A DNA stretch of 64,000 nt, taken from Lacticaseibacillus zhaodongensis (GTDB lineage: Bacteria > Bacillota > Bacilli > Lactobacillales > Lactobacillaceae). This document shows positions 52,607-60,480 of the stretch, in pieces. The notes under the pieces were generated by a model that saw nothing but the letters and a program-made list of their open reading frames with translations, was not told the DNA's origin and searched no databases. The stretch's first letter is position 1. Each line of letters begins with the position of its first letter. Where the stretch lies: contig NZ_BLBG01000002.1 of assembly GCF_009687905.1 (NCBI RefSeq), positions 265,604 through 329,603 on the forward strand, in the 5' to 3' direction. Position numbers and translations under genes: made by a program.

Positions 52607-55243
52607 GTGGCACAAACTATCCTGCTCATTGATGGTAATTCCATTTCATTTCGTGCGTTCTACGCGACCTACACTTCACTTGATCGCTTCACTAATCATG
52701 ATGGGGTGCACACCAACGCTATTTTTGGCTTCAACAACATGCTGGACATCCTGCTCAAGCGGATTCAGCCGGACAAGGTGCTCGTGGCTTTTGACGCCGG
52801 CAAGACGACCTTCCGGACCAAAAAATACGATGAATACAAAGGTGGCCGGCAAAAAACTCCAGACGAGTTGCTTGAGCAGTTGCCCTTAATCAAGAAGATG
52901 CTGGATGGCTACAACATTGAGCATTACGAACTGGCCGATTGGGAAGCCGACGACATTATTGGCACGATGGCGAAGCAGGGTGCAGACAGCGGCGCTGACG
53001 TCATTGTGGTCACCGGGGATCGGGACTTGACCCAGCTCGCAACGGACAAAATCACCGTGGCCCTCACCGTCAAGGGGGTTCAGGACGTTGAAGAATTCAC
53101 GCCAGAACACGTTGAAGAGAAATATGGCGTCACCCCGGCCCAGATTGTCGACAAAAAGGGCCTGATGGGTGATACTTCTGATAATTATCCTGGTGTCACC
53201 GGTATCGGTCCCAAGACCGCTATCAAGCTCTTGAAGCAGTTCGGCACGATGGAGAATCTTTACGCCAACATTGACGAGTTGAAGAAAAGCAAAATGAAGG
53301 ACAACTTGGTCAACGACAAGGACAACGCCTTCATGAGTAAGGATCTCGCCCGGATTCGGCAGGATGCGCCAATCACGATTGGGCTTTATGATATTGATTA
53401 TCAAGAACCTGACACGGATAAGTTGCGCGACTTCTTCAGTGATATGGACATGAAGACGGCCCTCACACGTTTGGGTGGGGCCGAACCGGAAAAGCAAGAA
53501 AAGATAAATTACACCTTACTAACGGCAGATAACCTAGGCTTGACCCAGAAATTGCGCGCCCCACTGGCTTTTGAGCTCGAAATGCTTGAGGACAACTACC
53601 ACCTTGCTCCGATTCAAGGCTTCGTGCTTGCTGACAAAAACACGACGCTGATCAGCCAGGACCTCAGCTTGCTCGATGACCTTGAATTGCACATGTTCCT
53701 TGAGGACAAAAACAACAAGCTGACCGTCTTTGATGCTAAGCGCAACATCGTGGCCGCGCACCGGTTAGGCCTGAACATTAATCCGGACTGTGACGTTTTG
53801 CTGGCGTCCTACCTACTTGATCCCGACGACAACAGCACCGACCTGGGTACCGCGGCCCGCCGGCATGGCTATACCGCGTTGCCGAGTGATGCTGACGTTT
53901 ACGGTAAGGGCGCTAAACTGCACATGCCTGACAAGGACGTATTTTGCGAGCACCTCGCGCGGAAAGCCCGGGCGCTGCTGACTTTGCGGCCGCAGTTGCT
54001 GACTGATCTGGAAGAACAGGGTGAAACCGCACTCTTTACCGATTTGGAGCAACCCTTGTCGCGGGTTCTGGCTGAAATGGAAATTGCCGGGATCACTCTC
54101 GATCAGGACACCCTCGACGAGATGGGCAAGCAGTTCACCGGCACCATGAGCGTGCTCGAACAGGATATTTTCCGGGAAGCCGGCCACGAATTCAATCTGA
54201 ACTCCCCCAAGCAACTTGGAGTTGTCTTATTTGAGGACCTTGGTCTGCCGATCATCAAGAAGACGAAGACTGGCTACTCCACCAGTGTTGACGTGTTGGA
54301 GCAGTTGCGGAGCAGTCACCCCATTATTGGCAAAATTTTGCAGTGGCGCACTATTTCCAAACTGCAGTCGACGTACGTCAAGGGTCTCACCAAGGCCGTG
54401 CACGATGATCACAAAATCCACACGCGTTACCTGCAGACGCTAACACAGACGGGGCGGCTCAGTTCAGTCGATCCCAACATGCAGAACATTCCCGCGCGTG
54501 ATTTTGGCAAGCAGATTCGCAAAGCGTTCGTGCCGAGCCATCCGGACTGGATCATCTTCAGCTCTGACTATTCGCAAATCGAACTTCGGGTGCTGGCCCA
54601 CATTTCTGGCGACAAGAATATGCAGGAGGCCTTTAAAGAGGGCCGCGATATTCACGCCAATACCGCCATTAAAATCTTTGGCTTAAAAGACGCTAGTGAA
54701 GTCACACCAGACATGCGGCGGCAGGCCAAGGCCACCAACTTCGGGATCGTTTACGGCATCAGTGATTTTGGCCTGGCTCAGAATATCGGAATCACCCGCA
54801 AACAGGCCAAAGACTTTATCGCCGGTTACTTTGCGCAGTACCCGCAAGTTCACGACTACATGGACAAAGAGGTTGCGATTGCGCGGGAACAGGGCTATGT
54901 TGAAACTCTATTCCACCGCCGCCGTTACTTACACGACATCCACAGTCGGAACTTTAACTTGCGCAGTTTTGCCGAGCGGACCGCGATGAACACCCCGATT
55001 CAGGGCAGCGCGGCCGATATCATCAAGATTGCGATGGTGCGGATGCAGAAAGCCTTGGCAGAAAAGCACATGCAGGCGACGATGCTGTTGCAGGTGCACG
55101 ACGAACTGATTTTTGAAGCCCCGGAATCTGAAGCAGAGGAGCTGAGTAAGCTGGTCCCACAAATCATGGATTCGGCCGTTAAGCTCGACGTGCCCCTCAA
55201 GGTGGAGAGTCATTACGGCAAGACGTGGTATGATGCCAAGTAG
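52607..55243 (+). CDS. polA: DNA polymerase I
   Basis: This is an 878-residue repair polymerase. The N-terminal 5'-3' nuclease domain has LIDGNSISFRAFYA, VVTGDRDLTQLA and GIGPKTAIKLLKQFG. The middle 3'-5' domain lacks the DxE catalytic pair (FELEMLEDN where the motif should be), as in many Firmicutes, so proofreading is probably absent. The polymerase domain has DYSQIELRVLAHISGD, RRQAKATNFGIVYGISDFGL and QVHDELIFEA. GTG 52607 follows AAAGAGG. It is the first gene of the polA-mutM-coaE unit. Confidence 0.97.
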   Translation: MAQTILLIDGNSISFRAFYATYTSLDRFTNHDGVHTNAIFGFNNMLDILLKRIQPDKVLVAFDAGKTTFRTKKYDEYKGGRQKTPDELLEQLPLIKKMLDGYNIEHYELADWEADDIIGTMAKQGADSGADVIVVTGDRDLTQLATDKITVALTVKGVQDVEEFTPEHVEEKYGVTPAQIVDKKGLMGDTSDNYPGVTGIGPKTAIKLLKQFGTMENLYANIDELKKSKMKDNLVNDKDNAFMSKDLARIRQDAPITIGLYDIDYQEPDTDKLRDFFSDMDMKTALTRLGGAEPEKQEKINYTLLTADNLGLTQKLRAPLAFELEMLEDNYHLAPIQGFVLADKNTTLISQDLSLLDDLELHMFLEDKNNKLTVFDAKRNIVAAHRLGLNINPDCDVLLASYLLDPDDNSTDLGTAARRHGYTALPSDADVYGKGAKLHMPDKDVFCEHLARKARALLTLRPQLLTDLEEQGETALFTDLEQPLSRVLAEMEIAGITLDQDTLDEMGKQFTGTMSVLEQDIFREAGHEFNLNSPKQLGVVLFEDLGLPIIKKTKTGYSTSVDVLEQLRSSHPIIGKILQWRTISKLQSTYVKGLTKAVHDDHKIHTRYLQTLTQTGRLSSVDPNMQNIPARDFGKQIRKAFVPSHPDWIIFSSDYSQIELRVLAHISGDKNMQEAFKEGRDIHANTAIKIFGLKDASEVTPDMRRQAKATNFGIVYGISDFGLAQNIGITRKQAKDFIAGYFAQYPQVHDYMDKEVAIAREQGYVETLFHRRRYLHDIHSRNFNLRSFAERTAMNTPIQGSAADIIKIAMVRMQKALAEKHMQATMLLQVHDELIFEAPESEAEELSKLVPQIMDSAVKLDVPLKVESHYGKTWYDAK

Positions 55244-55273
55244 CAGAATGTTTTAGTAAATGGAGGGTGTAGG

Positions 55274-56149
55274 ATGCCAGAATTACCTGAAGTGGAAACG
55301 GTTCGGCGCACATTGAGCGAGCTGATTGTTGGCCGCAAGATCGTCGCGGTCGGCACTGATTGGGAGAAAATTCTAAATGGTGGGCTCGCTGAGTTTCGTG
55401 AGCAGCTGGTTGGCCATAGTTTCATCGCGGTCGACCGGCGCGGTAAGTACTTGTTGTTGCGGCTGGATGGCGATTTGACCATCGTCTCGCACCTGCGCAT
55501 GGAGGGTAAGTATGCCCTGATGACCGACAAGGACGAGCCGCACGCCCGCTTCACGCACGTCTGGTTCACCTTCAGTGACGGGACGGAACTGCGGTATTTT
55601 GATTCGCGCAAGTTCGGCCGCATGACAATTGTGAAAACGGGTACCGAGATGACGGCGCTGAGTGGACTGGTCACAATTGGCCCCGAACCGGTTGCCAATG
55701 ACTTCACCGTTGCCGATTTTGCCGCGAAGCTGGCTCGACACCGGAAGGCTATCAAGACGGTGATTCTTGACCAATCGACAGTTGCTGGTGTCGGTAATAT
55801 ATACGCCGATGAGACCCTTTGGATGAGCAAAATTCACCCGGAACAGCCGGCCAACACGCTGACGGACGCTCAAATTCAGGAGCTCCACGATAACATTATT
55901 AAGGAACTCGCGGACGCGATTCGCCTGGGCGGAACCACGGTGCACTCATTCGTGGATGCTGAAGGCAAGAGCGGTGGCTTTCAGAATAAGCTGAACGTAT
56001 ATGGGCGGACTGGGGAGCCGTGCATGCGCTGCGGCACTGCAATTGTTAAAATTAAAGTTGGCGGGCGCGGGACCCACTTTTGCCCGCACTGCCAGGTCAA
56101 TCCGGAAGCTGCAGCTACGTCAGAAGCCAATAGAGTAAGCGAGGATTAA
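55274..56149 (+). CDS. mutM: Formamidopyrimidine-DNA glycosylase
   Basis: This is a 291-residue base-excision repair enzyme removing 8-oxoguanine and Fapy lesions. The N-terminal MPELPEVET carries the catalytic proline. DQSTVAGVGNIYADE is the helix-two-turn-helix motif. The C-terminal zinc finger is CMRCGTAIVK...THFCPHC. It follows polA by 30 bases and precedes coaE by one base. Confidence 0.97.
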   Translation: MPELPEVETVRRTLSELIVGRKIVAVGTDWEKILNGGLAEFREQLVGHSFIAVDRRGKYLLLRLDGDLTIVSHLRMEGKYALMTDKDEPHARFTHVWFTFSDGTELRYFDSRKFGRMTIVKTGTEMTALSGLVTIGPEPVANDFTVADFAAKLARHRKAIKTVILDQSTVAGVGNIYADETLWMSKIHPEQPANTLTDAQIQELHDNIIKELADAIRLGGTTVHSFVDAEGKSGGFQNKLNVYGRTGEPCMRCGTAIVKIKVGGRGTHFCPHCQVNPEAAATSEANRVSED

Positions 56150-56150
56150 G

Positions 56151-56750
56151 ATGACTTATAAACTAGGAATTACCGGTGGCATCGCGAGTGGGAAGTCGAG
56201 TGCAGCTGCGGAGTTTGCAGCAGCAGGCTATCCAGTGATCGATGCGGACATGATTGCCAAAGAGTTGCTGCAGCCAGATAGTGCACTACTCAAAAAGGTG
56301 CAGTCTACTTTTGGCCCGATGACCGTGCAGGGAAACGGGGCGCTCAACCGCGGTGCCCTGGCGGCAATCGTCTTTGCAGATGACGCCAAGCGGCAGCAAC
56401 TGAATGCAATCATGCAGCCGGCGATCCGGCGGGAATTCGAACAGCAACTCGCCGCGGCGGTCGCCAAGCAGCCCGACATTGTTGTGGGGGATGTGCCCCT
56501 GCTTTTTGAACAAAATTATGCGGACCTCTTTGATGGTGTCGTTGCGATGGATATTGACGATGAACGCCAACGGGAACGGCTGATGACGCGGGATGGGCTG
56601 ACGCGGGTTCAGGCTGACAAACGGATTGCTTCGCAGCTGCCAACTGCTGAAAAGCTCGCCCGGGCGGATTTTGCCATTGACACGCGCGGCCCGGAAGCCT
56701 TGCGCGACGTCCAGGTGCAGCAACTAATTGCCCACATTCGCCAGCTATAG
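56151..56750 (+). CDS. coaE: Dephospho-CoA kinase
   Basis: This 199-residue enzyme makes the last step of coenzyme A synthesis. The P-loop is GITGGIASGKSS. VIDADMIAKEL, VGDVPLLFEQNYADLFD and RVQADKRIASQLP are the substrate and lid motifs. The start is one base after the mutM stop. It is third in the polA-mutM-coaE operon. Confidence 0.96.
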   Translation: MTYKLGITGGIASGKSSAAAEFAAAGYPVIDADMIAKELLQPDSALLKKVQSTFGPMTVQGNGALNRGALAAIVFADDAKRQQLNAIMQPAIRREFEQQLAAAVAKQPDIVVGDVPLLFEQNYADLFDGVVAMDIDDERQRERLMTRDGLTRVQADKRIASQLPTAEKLARADFAIDTRGPEALRDVQVQQLIAHIRQL

Positions 56751-56768
56751 CCGTTTGTACTTAATCTC

Positions 56769-56777
56769 TGCTATAAT
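56769..56777 (+). promoter_or_regulatory. Extended -10 promoter of nrdR
   Basis: TGC-TATAAT, a consensus extended -10, lies 39 bases before the nrdR GTG. Confidence 0.5.
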
Positions 56778-56815
56778 TCAGGTAGCATAATCCGGAATTA
56801 ATTAGGAGGTATATC

Positions 56816-57280
56816 GTGCACTGTCCACATTGTCATCACAATAGTTCGCGGGTCGTTGATTCACGGCCCACAGATGGCGGTGAGGCTATCCGGCGCCGGC
56901 GTGAATGCGAGAACTGCGGTTATCGTTTCACGACCTTTGAACGCGTCGAACAGACTCCACTGCTCGTTATTAAGAAGAACGGCACCAGAGAAGAATTTAA
57001 CCGGGAAAAAATCCTGCGCGGACTCATTCGTGCAGCTGAAAAACGCCCAGTAACAATGGAGCAAATGCAGCAGATCGTCGAGAAAGTCGAAAACAAGCTG
57101 CGCACGATTGGCGAAAATGAGGTTTCCAGTCAGAGCATTGGTGAGTACGTTATGAAGTTACTCGCCGACGTTGATGACGTTGCATACATTCGCTTTGCCA
57201 GCGTTTACCGGCAGTTCAAGGATATGTCCGTTTTCATGAGTGAACTGCAGGACATGATGAAACGCGAACACAAAGAATAA
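56816..57280 (+). CDS. nrdR: Transcriptional repressor NrdR
   Basis: This 154-residue ATP-cone regulator of ribonucleotide reductase genes has the N-terminal zinc ribbon [15 protein letters not shown]...[20 protein letters not shown]. The ATP-cone domain (about 49-139) has [29 protein letters not shown]. The start is GTG 56816 with AGGAGGT upstream. Placement next to dnaB-dnaI is the usual Firmicute order. Confidence 0.97.
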   Translation: MHCPHCHHNSSRVVDSRPTDGGEAIRRRRECENCGYRFTTFERVEQTPLLVIKKNGTREEFNREKILRGLIRAAEKRPVTMEQMQQIVEKVENKLRTIGENEVSSQSIGEYVMKLLADVDDVAYIRFASVYRQFKDMSVFMSELQDMMKREHKE

Positions 57281-57289
57281 CTGCAAGGG

Positions 57290-57317
57290 CGGCCCGGTGA
57301 ATGCGGGGCCGTTTTTT
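57290..57317 (+). terminator. Terminator after nrdR
   Basis: A 6-bp GC stem (CGGCCC/GGGCCG) is followed by six T's. It ends five bases before the repeat cluster. Confidence 0.75.
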
Positions 57318-57321
57318 GCAC

Positions 57322-57439
57322 ACAGAGCGGAGTGAGGCGTTCAGGAGCTGAGCATTTACGTACTTTGCGCCAGATGCTGGTTTTTAGCATTTGGCGCAAA
57401 GTGTGTAAAGCGCAAGCTCCTGCTTCACGCAGCTCGACT
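57322..57439 (+). repeat. Structured repeat, unit 1
   Basis: This 118-base unit starts ACAGAGCGGAG and ends ACGCAGCTCGACT. It folds into one long stem. The lower helix is GTGAG/CTTCAC, the next CAGGAGCT/AGCTCCTG (57342-57349 with 57415-57422). Then TTTACGTAC/GTGTGTAAA follows. The 15-bp apical helix is TTTGCGCCAGATGCT/AGCATTTGGCGCAAA (57364-57400). No ribosome binding site or stable frame is associated. Confidence 0.8.
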
Positions 57440-57447
57440 ATGAAAAT

Positions 57448-57618
57448 ACAGAGCGAAGTCACCCGGGTTGCTCCTGAGCATCAAGGTGACTTAGGTATTG
57501 ACGAGTGTTCTTCTCGTCAAGGCCTAAGTCATTTTGAGCGGAGCCATTTCTGCTTGTGCAGCTTGCTGCCCTTAGCAGAATGGACAACGGAGTAGGAGCA
57601 GGGTGACGCAGCTCGACT
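57448..57618 (+). repeat. Structured repeat, unit 2
   Basis: This 171-base unit has the same borders (ACAGAGCGAAG ... ACGCAGCTCGACT, the latter an exact 13-base match to unit 1). The basal helices are GTCACCC/GGGTGAC and TGCTCCT/AGGAGCA. The top branches into two hairpins, at 57487-57531 (TGACTTAGG...CCTAAGTCA) and 57544-57583 (CCATTTCTGC...GCAGAATGG). Helix sequences differ from units 1 and 3, while pairing is kept. Confidence 0.75.
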
Positions 57619-57664
57619 CGGCACCGTAGCGCTTCTAGCAACGTTTTCCAAGATTCCGGTGCCG

Positions 57665-57782
57665 AGTCGAGCTACGCGGGACCGAAGCTTGCGCTTTGCA
57701 CACTCCGGGAGTAATGCCAAAAGCCGGCATTTCTTCCGGAGTACGCAAATGCTCAGCTTCAAACCGTCCCGCTTCGCTCTGT
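57665..57782 (-). repeat. Structured repeat, unit 3 (inverted)
   Basis: This 118-base unit is in the opposite orientation, bounded by AGTCGAGCT and CTTCGCTCTGT. Its helices are GCGGGAC/GTCCCGC, GAAGCT/AGCTTC and TTTGCGTAC/GTGTGCAAA (minus strand reading). The apical 17-bp helix is at 57702-57742. It is the same length as unit 1. With unit 2 its inner end also forms a 17-bp inverted pair (57610-57626 with 57657-57673). It ends eight bases before the dnaB ribosome binding site. Confidence 0.8.
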
Positions 57783-57803
57783 ATCCTGAAAGGAGGTCCT
57801 ACC

Positions 57804-59207
57804 TTGCAACATCCAGCAGAATTCACTCCGCAGAGCGATTATCTCGCAACGCGGGCACAATTAATTGGCAGTTTGGACCAACAGACGCTGGTCTATTTGT
57901 ATCAGCCGCTGATTGGTCCGGTTGCCGCAGCTTTGTACCAGACGCTGTGGACCCAAGTTCGCGTCCACCCCATGTTCACTCAGGATCGGCGCCCACACAG
58001 TAGTCTGCTTGAGACCTTGGGAGTTGAGATTGATACCCTATACACCGCCCGGGTGCGTCTTGAAGCGGTGGGGCTGATGAAGACCTATACGCAAGTTGAT
58101 ACGGAGCGGCATTTTGTTTACGAAATGTACGCGCCTTTGCGACCAGCCGATTTTCTGAAGGATGATCTGCTCAGCATTGCCCTTTACGACACGGTCGGTC
58201 CGGACCGCTACCAGGAGTTAGCTTCTAGCTTCACGATTACCCCGGTCCGGCGTAGTGACATGACCGACATTTCGCGGAAGTTCCTAGATGTGTTCCAAAT
58301 TGCTGGCGATTTGACTAACCCGGCGCCGACTGTGGAAGCGGCGCGCGATACCAGCGCCGAGCAGCCCAGCCCGCAGGTGCGAGTCGACGCCAATCAGGTC
58401 GACTGGGAACTGCTCGGAAAGCTACTTGCCAAGAGCGGTATCGGCAGTAGTGAGTTACACGATCGGCAGAGCGCCATCACTGCCATTGCTGGCTTTTACG
58501 GTTTGTCGACTAGTGCGCTTGCGCGGATTATTGCGCGCGCAATTGATGGCCTGACCGGTAAAATCAACGTCGCCCGCATGCGGAGCGCGGCTGAACAAGA
58601 ATACAGCAAGGGTGAATCGCGAATCGCCCGCAATCGGCGGGACGATGGTGGTGCGGCGACTGCAGCGGTAGCACCAGCCGCAAGCAGCGATGATGAGCAG
58701 GTCAAATATACTGCGGTTGAACTGCAGTTGCTGAAGAACGCCAAGAGCATGTCAATTCGAGAGTTCCTAACCGTGACGAAGAAGCGGAAGGACCCGCAGC
58801 TGTATGCGGCTCCGAACGAGTTGTTTGCTTTGCGCAAGCTCAGTGAGCGGAACGTGTTTGACGTCGCTACAATCAACGTCTTAGTAGATTACGTTTTGCA
58901 GGATTCCAGCAGTATCAATGCGTCTTACCTTGATGCGGTCGCTAATGCGTGGATCGAGGCTAAGGTCGATAGTCCGGAGCGAGCAATCGCGCAGGTACGG
59001 GCGTACAAGGCCGGTAAGACCAAGCCGCAGCAGAAGCGCAGTCAGGGCAAGCGCAAGCAGTATGGCCGTCCGCAGCGTAAGGAGACGGTCCCGAACTGGG
59101 CCAAGAAAGATTACGTGGCGCCGAAACCAGTTGTGAGCGCAAAAGTGCGGGCTGAACTGAACGCGAAGCTCAAGCAGCTAGATAGCGGCAAGAAGAAGGA
59201 GGACTAA
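57804..59207 (+). CDS. dnaB: Replication initiation and membrane attachment protein DnaB
   Basis: This 467-residue helicase-loading protein (Firmicute DnaB, not the helicase) has an N-terminal DnaB/DnaD domain (about 15-130) with LVYLYQPLIGPVAAALYQTLW. A central, less conserved linker follows. The DDBH2 domain (about 310-410) has TAVELQLLKNAKSMSIREFL and NVLVDYVLQDSSSINASYLDAVANAW. The tail is strongly basic (KTKPQQKRSQGKRKQ). TTG 57804 is chosen because AAAGGAGGT lies just upstream; upstream in-frame codons run through the repeat cluster and are not real. dnaI follows two bases after the stop. Confidence 0.92.
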   Translation: MQHPAEFTPQSDYLATRAQLIGSLDQQTLVYLYQPLIGPVAAALYQTLWTQVRVHPMFTQDRRPHSSLLETLGVEIDTLYTARVRLEAVGLMKTYTQVDTERHFVYEMYAPLRPADFLKDDLLSIALYDTVGPDRYQELASSFTITPVRRSDMTDISRKFLDVFQIAGDLTNPAPTVEAARDTSAEQPSPQVRVDANQVDWELLGKLLAKSGIGSSELHDRQSAITAIAGFYGLSTSALARIIARAIDGLTGKINVARMRSAAEQEYSKGESRIARNRRDDGGAATAAVAPAASSDDEQVKYTAVELQLLKNAKSMSIREFLTVTKKRKDPQLYAAPNELFALRKLSERNVFDVATINVLVDYVLQDSSSINASYLDAVANAWIEAKVDSPERAIAQVRAYKAGKTKPQQKRSQGKRKQYGRPQRKETVPNWAKKDYVAPKPVVSAKVRAELNAKLKQLDSGKKKED

Positions 59208-59209
59208 GC

Positions 59210-60136
59210 GTGGATAATCTGTCGAAGTATTTGCAGGAGCGCATGAACGCTAGCAGTCAGGGTGCTGAGTACCGGCGCATGCAGGCTGCTGTGCAAAATG
59301 ATGCTGACGTTCAGGCATTTATTAAGGCGCACAGCGCTGAACTTGCTGATTCTGCCGTTGAACGCGGCACCGCGAAATTGTATGAATATGTCCAGCAGCG
59401 GGATAAAATTGCGCGCGGTGAACAGCCTTTTGCCCCTGGCTACGAGCCCGTTTTGGTTGTCAGCGCCCACCTGATCGATATTGAATACCGGCCGACTGCA
59501 GCCAAGATTGCTGCGGATGGGGTTGTTGAGCGCCAGTCGCTGGTTACCGCGATCAACATGCCCAAAGACATTCGCCACGCTGACCTAGCCACATATGAGC
59601 AGACGGATGAGCGCATTGATGCCATCGTTGCCGCGACCGACTTCACGGTCGCCATCAAGGAGCACCCACACGCCTTCACAAAGGGCCTGTATCTGTCCGG
59701 ACCGTTCGGGGTTGGTAAAACCTACCTACTCGGGGCGGTGGCAAAGAAAATTGCCGAGTTTGGCGTGGCCACAACCTTGCTCCACGTTCCCACTTTTGCG
59801 GTCACGATGAAGGCGGCCATTGGTGACAACAGTGTCCTGCCGCGCATCGAGCAGGTTGAGAAGGCCCAAGTCCTCGTTCTGGATGATATTGGGGCGGAAG
59901 CACTGAGCCCGTGGTTCCGCGATGAGGTGCTCGGCGTAATTCTGCAATACCGCATGCAGGAACAGTTGCCGACGCTATTCAGTTCCAATAAGAGTATGAC
60001 CGAACTGGAAGGCTTTTTTGCTGGAAATGAGCGCGGCGACGCGGAAAACGTGAAGGCGGCGCGAATCATGGAGCGGGTGCGCTACCTTGCGCGGGAGGTT
60101 TTTGTCGGTGGTATAAACCGGCGGCAGACCGAATAA
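59210..60136 (+). CDS. dnaI: Primosomal protein DnaI
   Basis: This is a 308-residue AAA+ helicase loader that places the replicative helicase at the origin. An N-terminal helicase-interaction domain (about 1-130) is followed by the AAA domain with GPFGVGKTYLLGA (Walker A) and VLVLDDIGAEALSPW (Walker B). FSSNKSMTELEGFF and ARIMERVRYLA carry the sensor segments. GTG 59210 has AAGGAGG six bases upstream, inside the dnaB end. It is in an operon with dnaB. Confidence 0.95.
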   Translation: MDNLSKYLQERMNASSQGAEYRRMQAAVQNDADVQAFIKAHSAELADSAVERGTAKLYEYVQQRDKIARGEQPFAPGYEPVLVVSAHLIDIEYRPTAAKIAADGVVERQSLVTAINMPKDIRHADLATYEQTDERIDAIVAATDFTVAIKEHPHAFTKGLYLSGPFGVGKTYLLGAVAKKIAEFGVATTLLHVPTFAVTMKAAIGDNSVLPRIEQVEKAQVLVLDDIGAEALSPWFRDEVLGVILQYRMQEQLPTLFSSNKSMTELEGFFAGNERGDAENVKAARIMERVRYLAREVFVGGINRRQTE

Positions 60137-60149
60137 TTTGGAAATATGT

Positions 60150-60178
60150 TTGCGTCTCGCGACCATGTGTGGTTTAAT
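60150..60178 (+). promoter_or_regulatory. Probable promoter of thrS
   Basis: TTGCGT (60150-60155) and TTTAAT (60173-60178) are separated by 17 bases, just before the T-box leader. Confidence 0.45.
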
Positions 60179-60184
60179 AATGGC

Positions 60185-60406
60185 ATCGAAGACGGAACAA
60201 AAGGTTCTCACCCAGCAGAGAGCGTGGTCATTGGCTGTAAACCGCGCAGTACTGAACCGCACCACTTCCCGAGATTGCCAGCAATGGCCCTGAGCTCTGG
60301 TTACGAGTGTTCGAGAGGACAGGTGTGTCGTGCACCTGCCAATCTGGGTGGAACCGCGAGTTAATCGTCCCTGATATCAAGTAATTGATAGCAGGGGCGT
60401 TTTTTT
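60185..60406 (+). promoter_or_regulatory. T-box riboswitch leader of thrS
   Basis: The canonical T-box sequence GGGTGGAACCGCG (60346-60358) is followed by an intrinsic terminator (stem 60366-60399, T run 60400-60406). The upstream bases form the Stem I region. Uncharged tRNA-Thr is expected to release termination. The specifier codon could not be set with certainty by eye. Confidence 0.9.
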
Positions 60407-60480
60407 GTTCCGCACGTTTCGATTAATAAAGTTAACAAGCCTCGTCATGATTGTGATGAGAGTAAGAAAGGAAGACTTAT

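Noticed and set aside
57322..57782. CRISPR array or T-box reading of the repeat cluster
   Set aside because: Units are of unequal length, partly inverted, and contain no uniform short repeats with spacers. The T-box core GGTGGNACCGCG is absent.
57205..57826. Several short reading frames across the nrdR-dnaB gap on both strands, and an upstream extension of dnaB
   Set aside because: They read through the palindromic repeat units, lack ribosome binding sites, and show similar peptide fragments only because the repeats are similar. dnaB has a strong site at 57790-57798 for the TTG at 57804.
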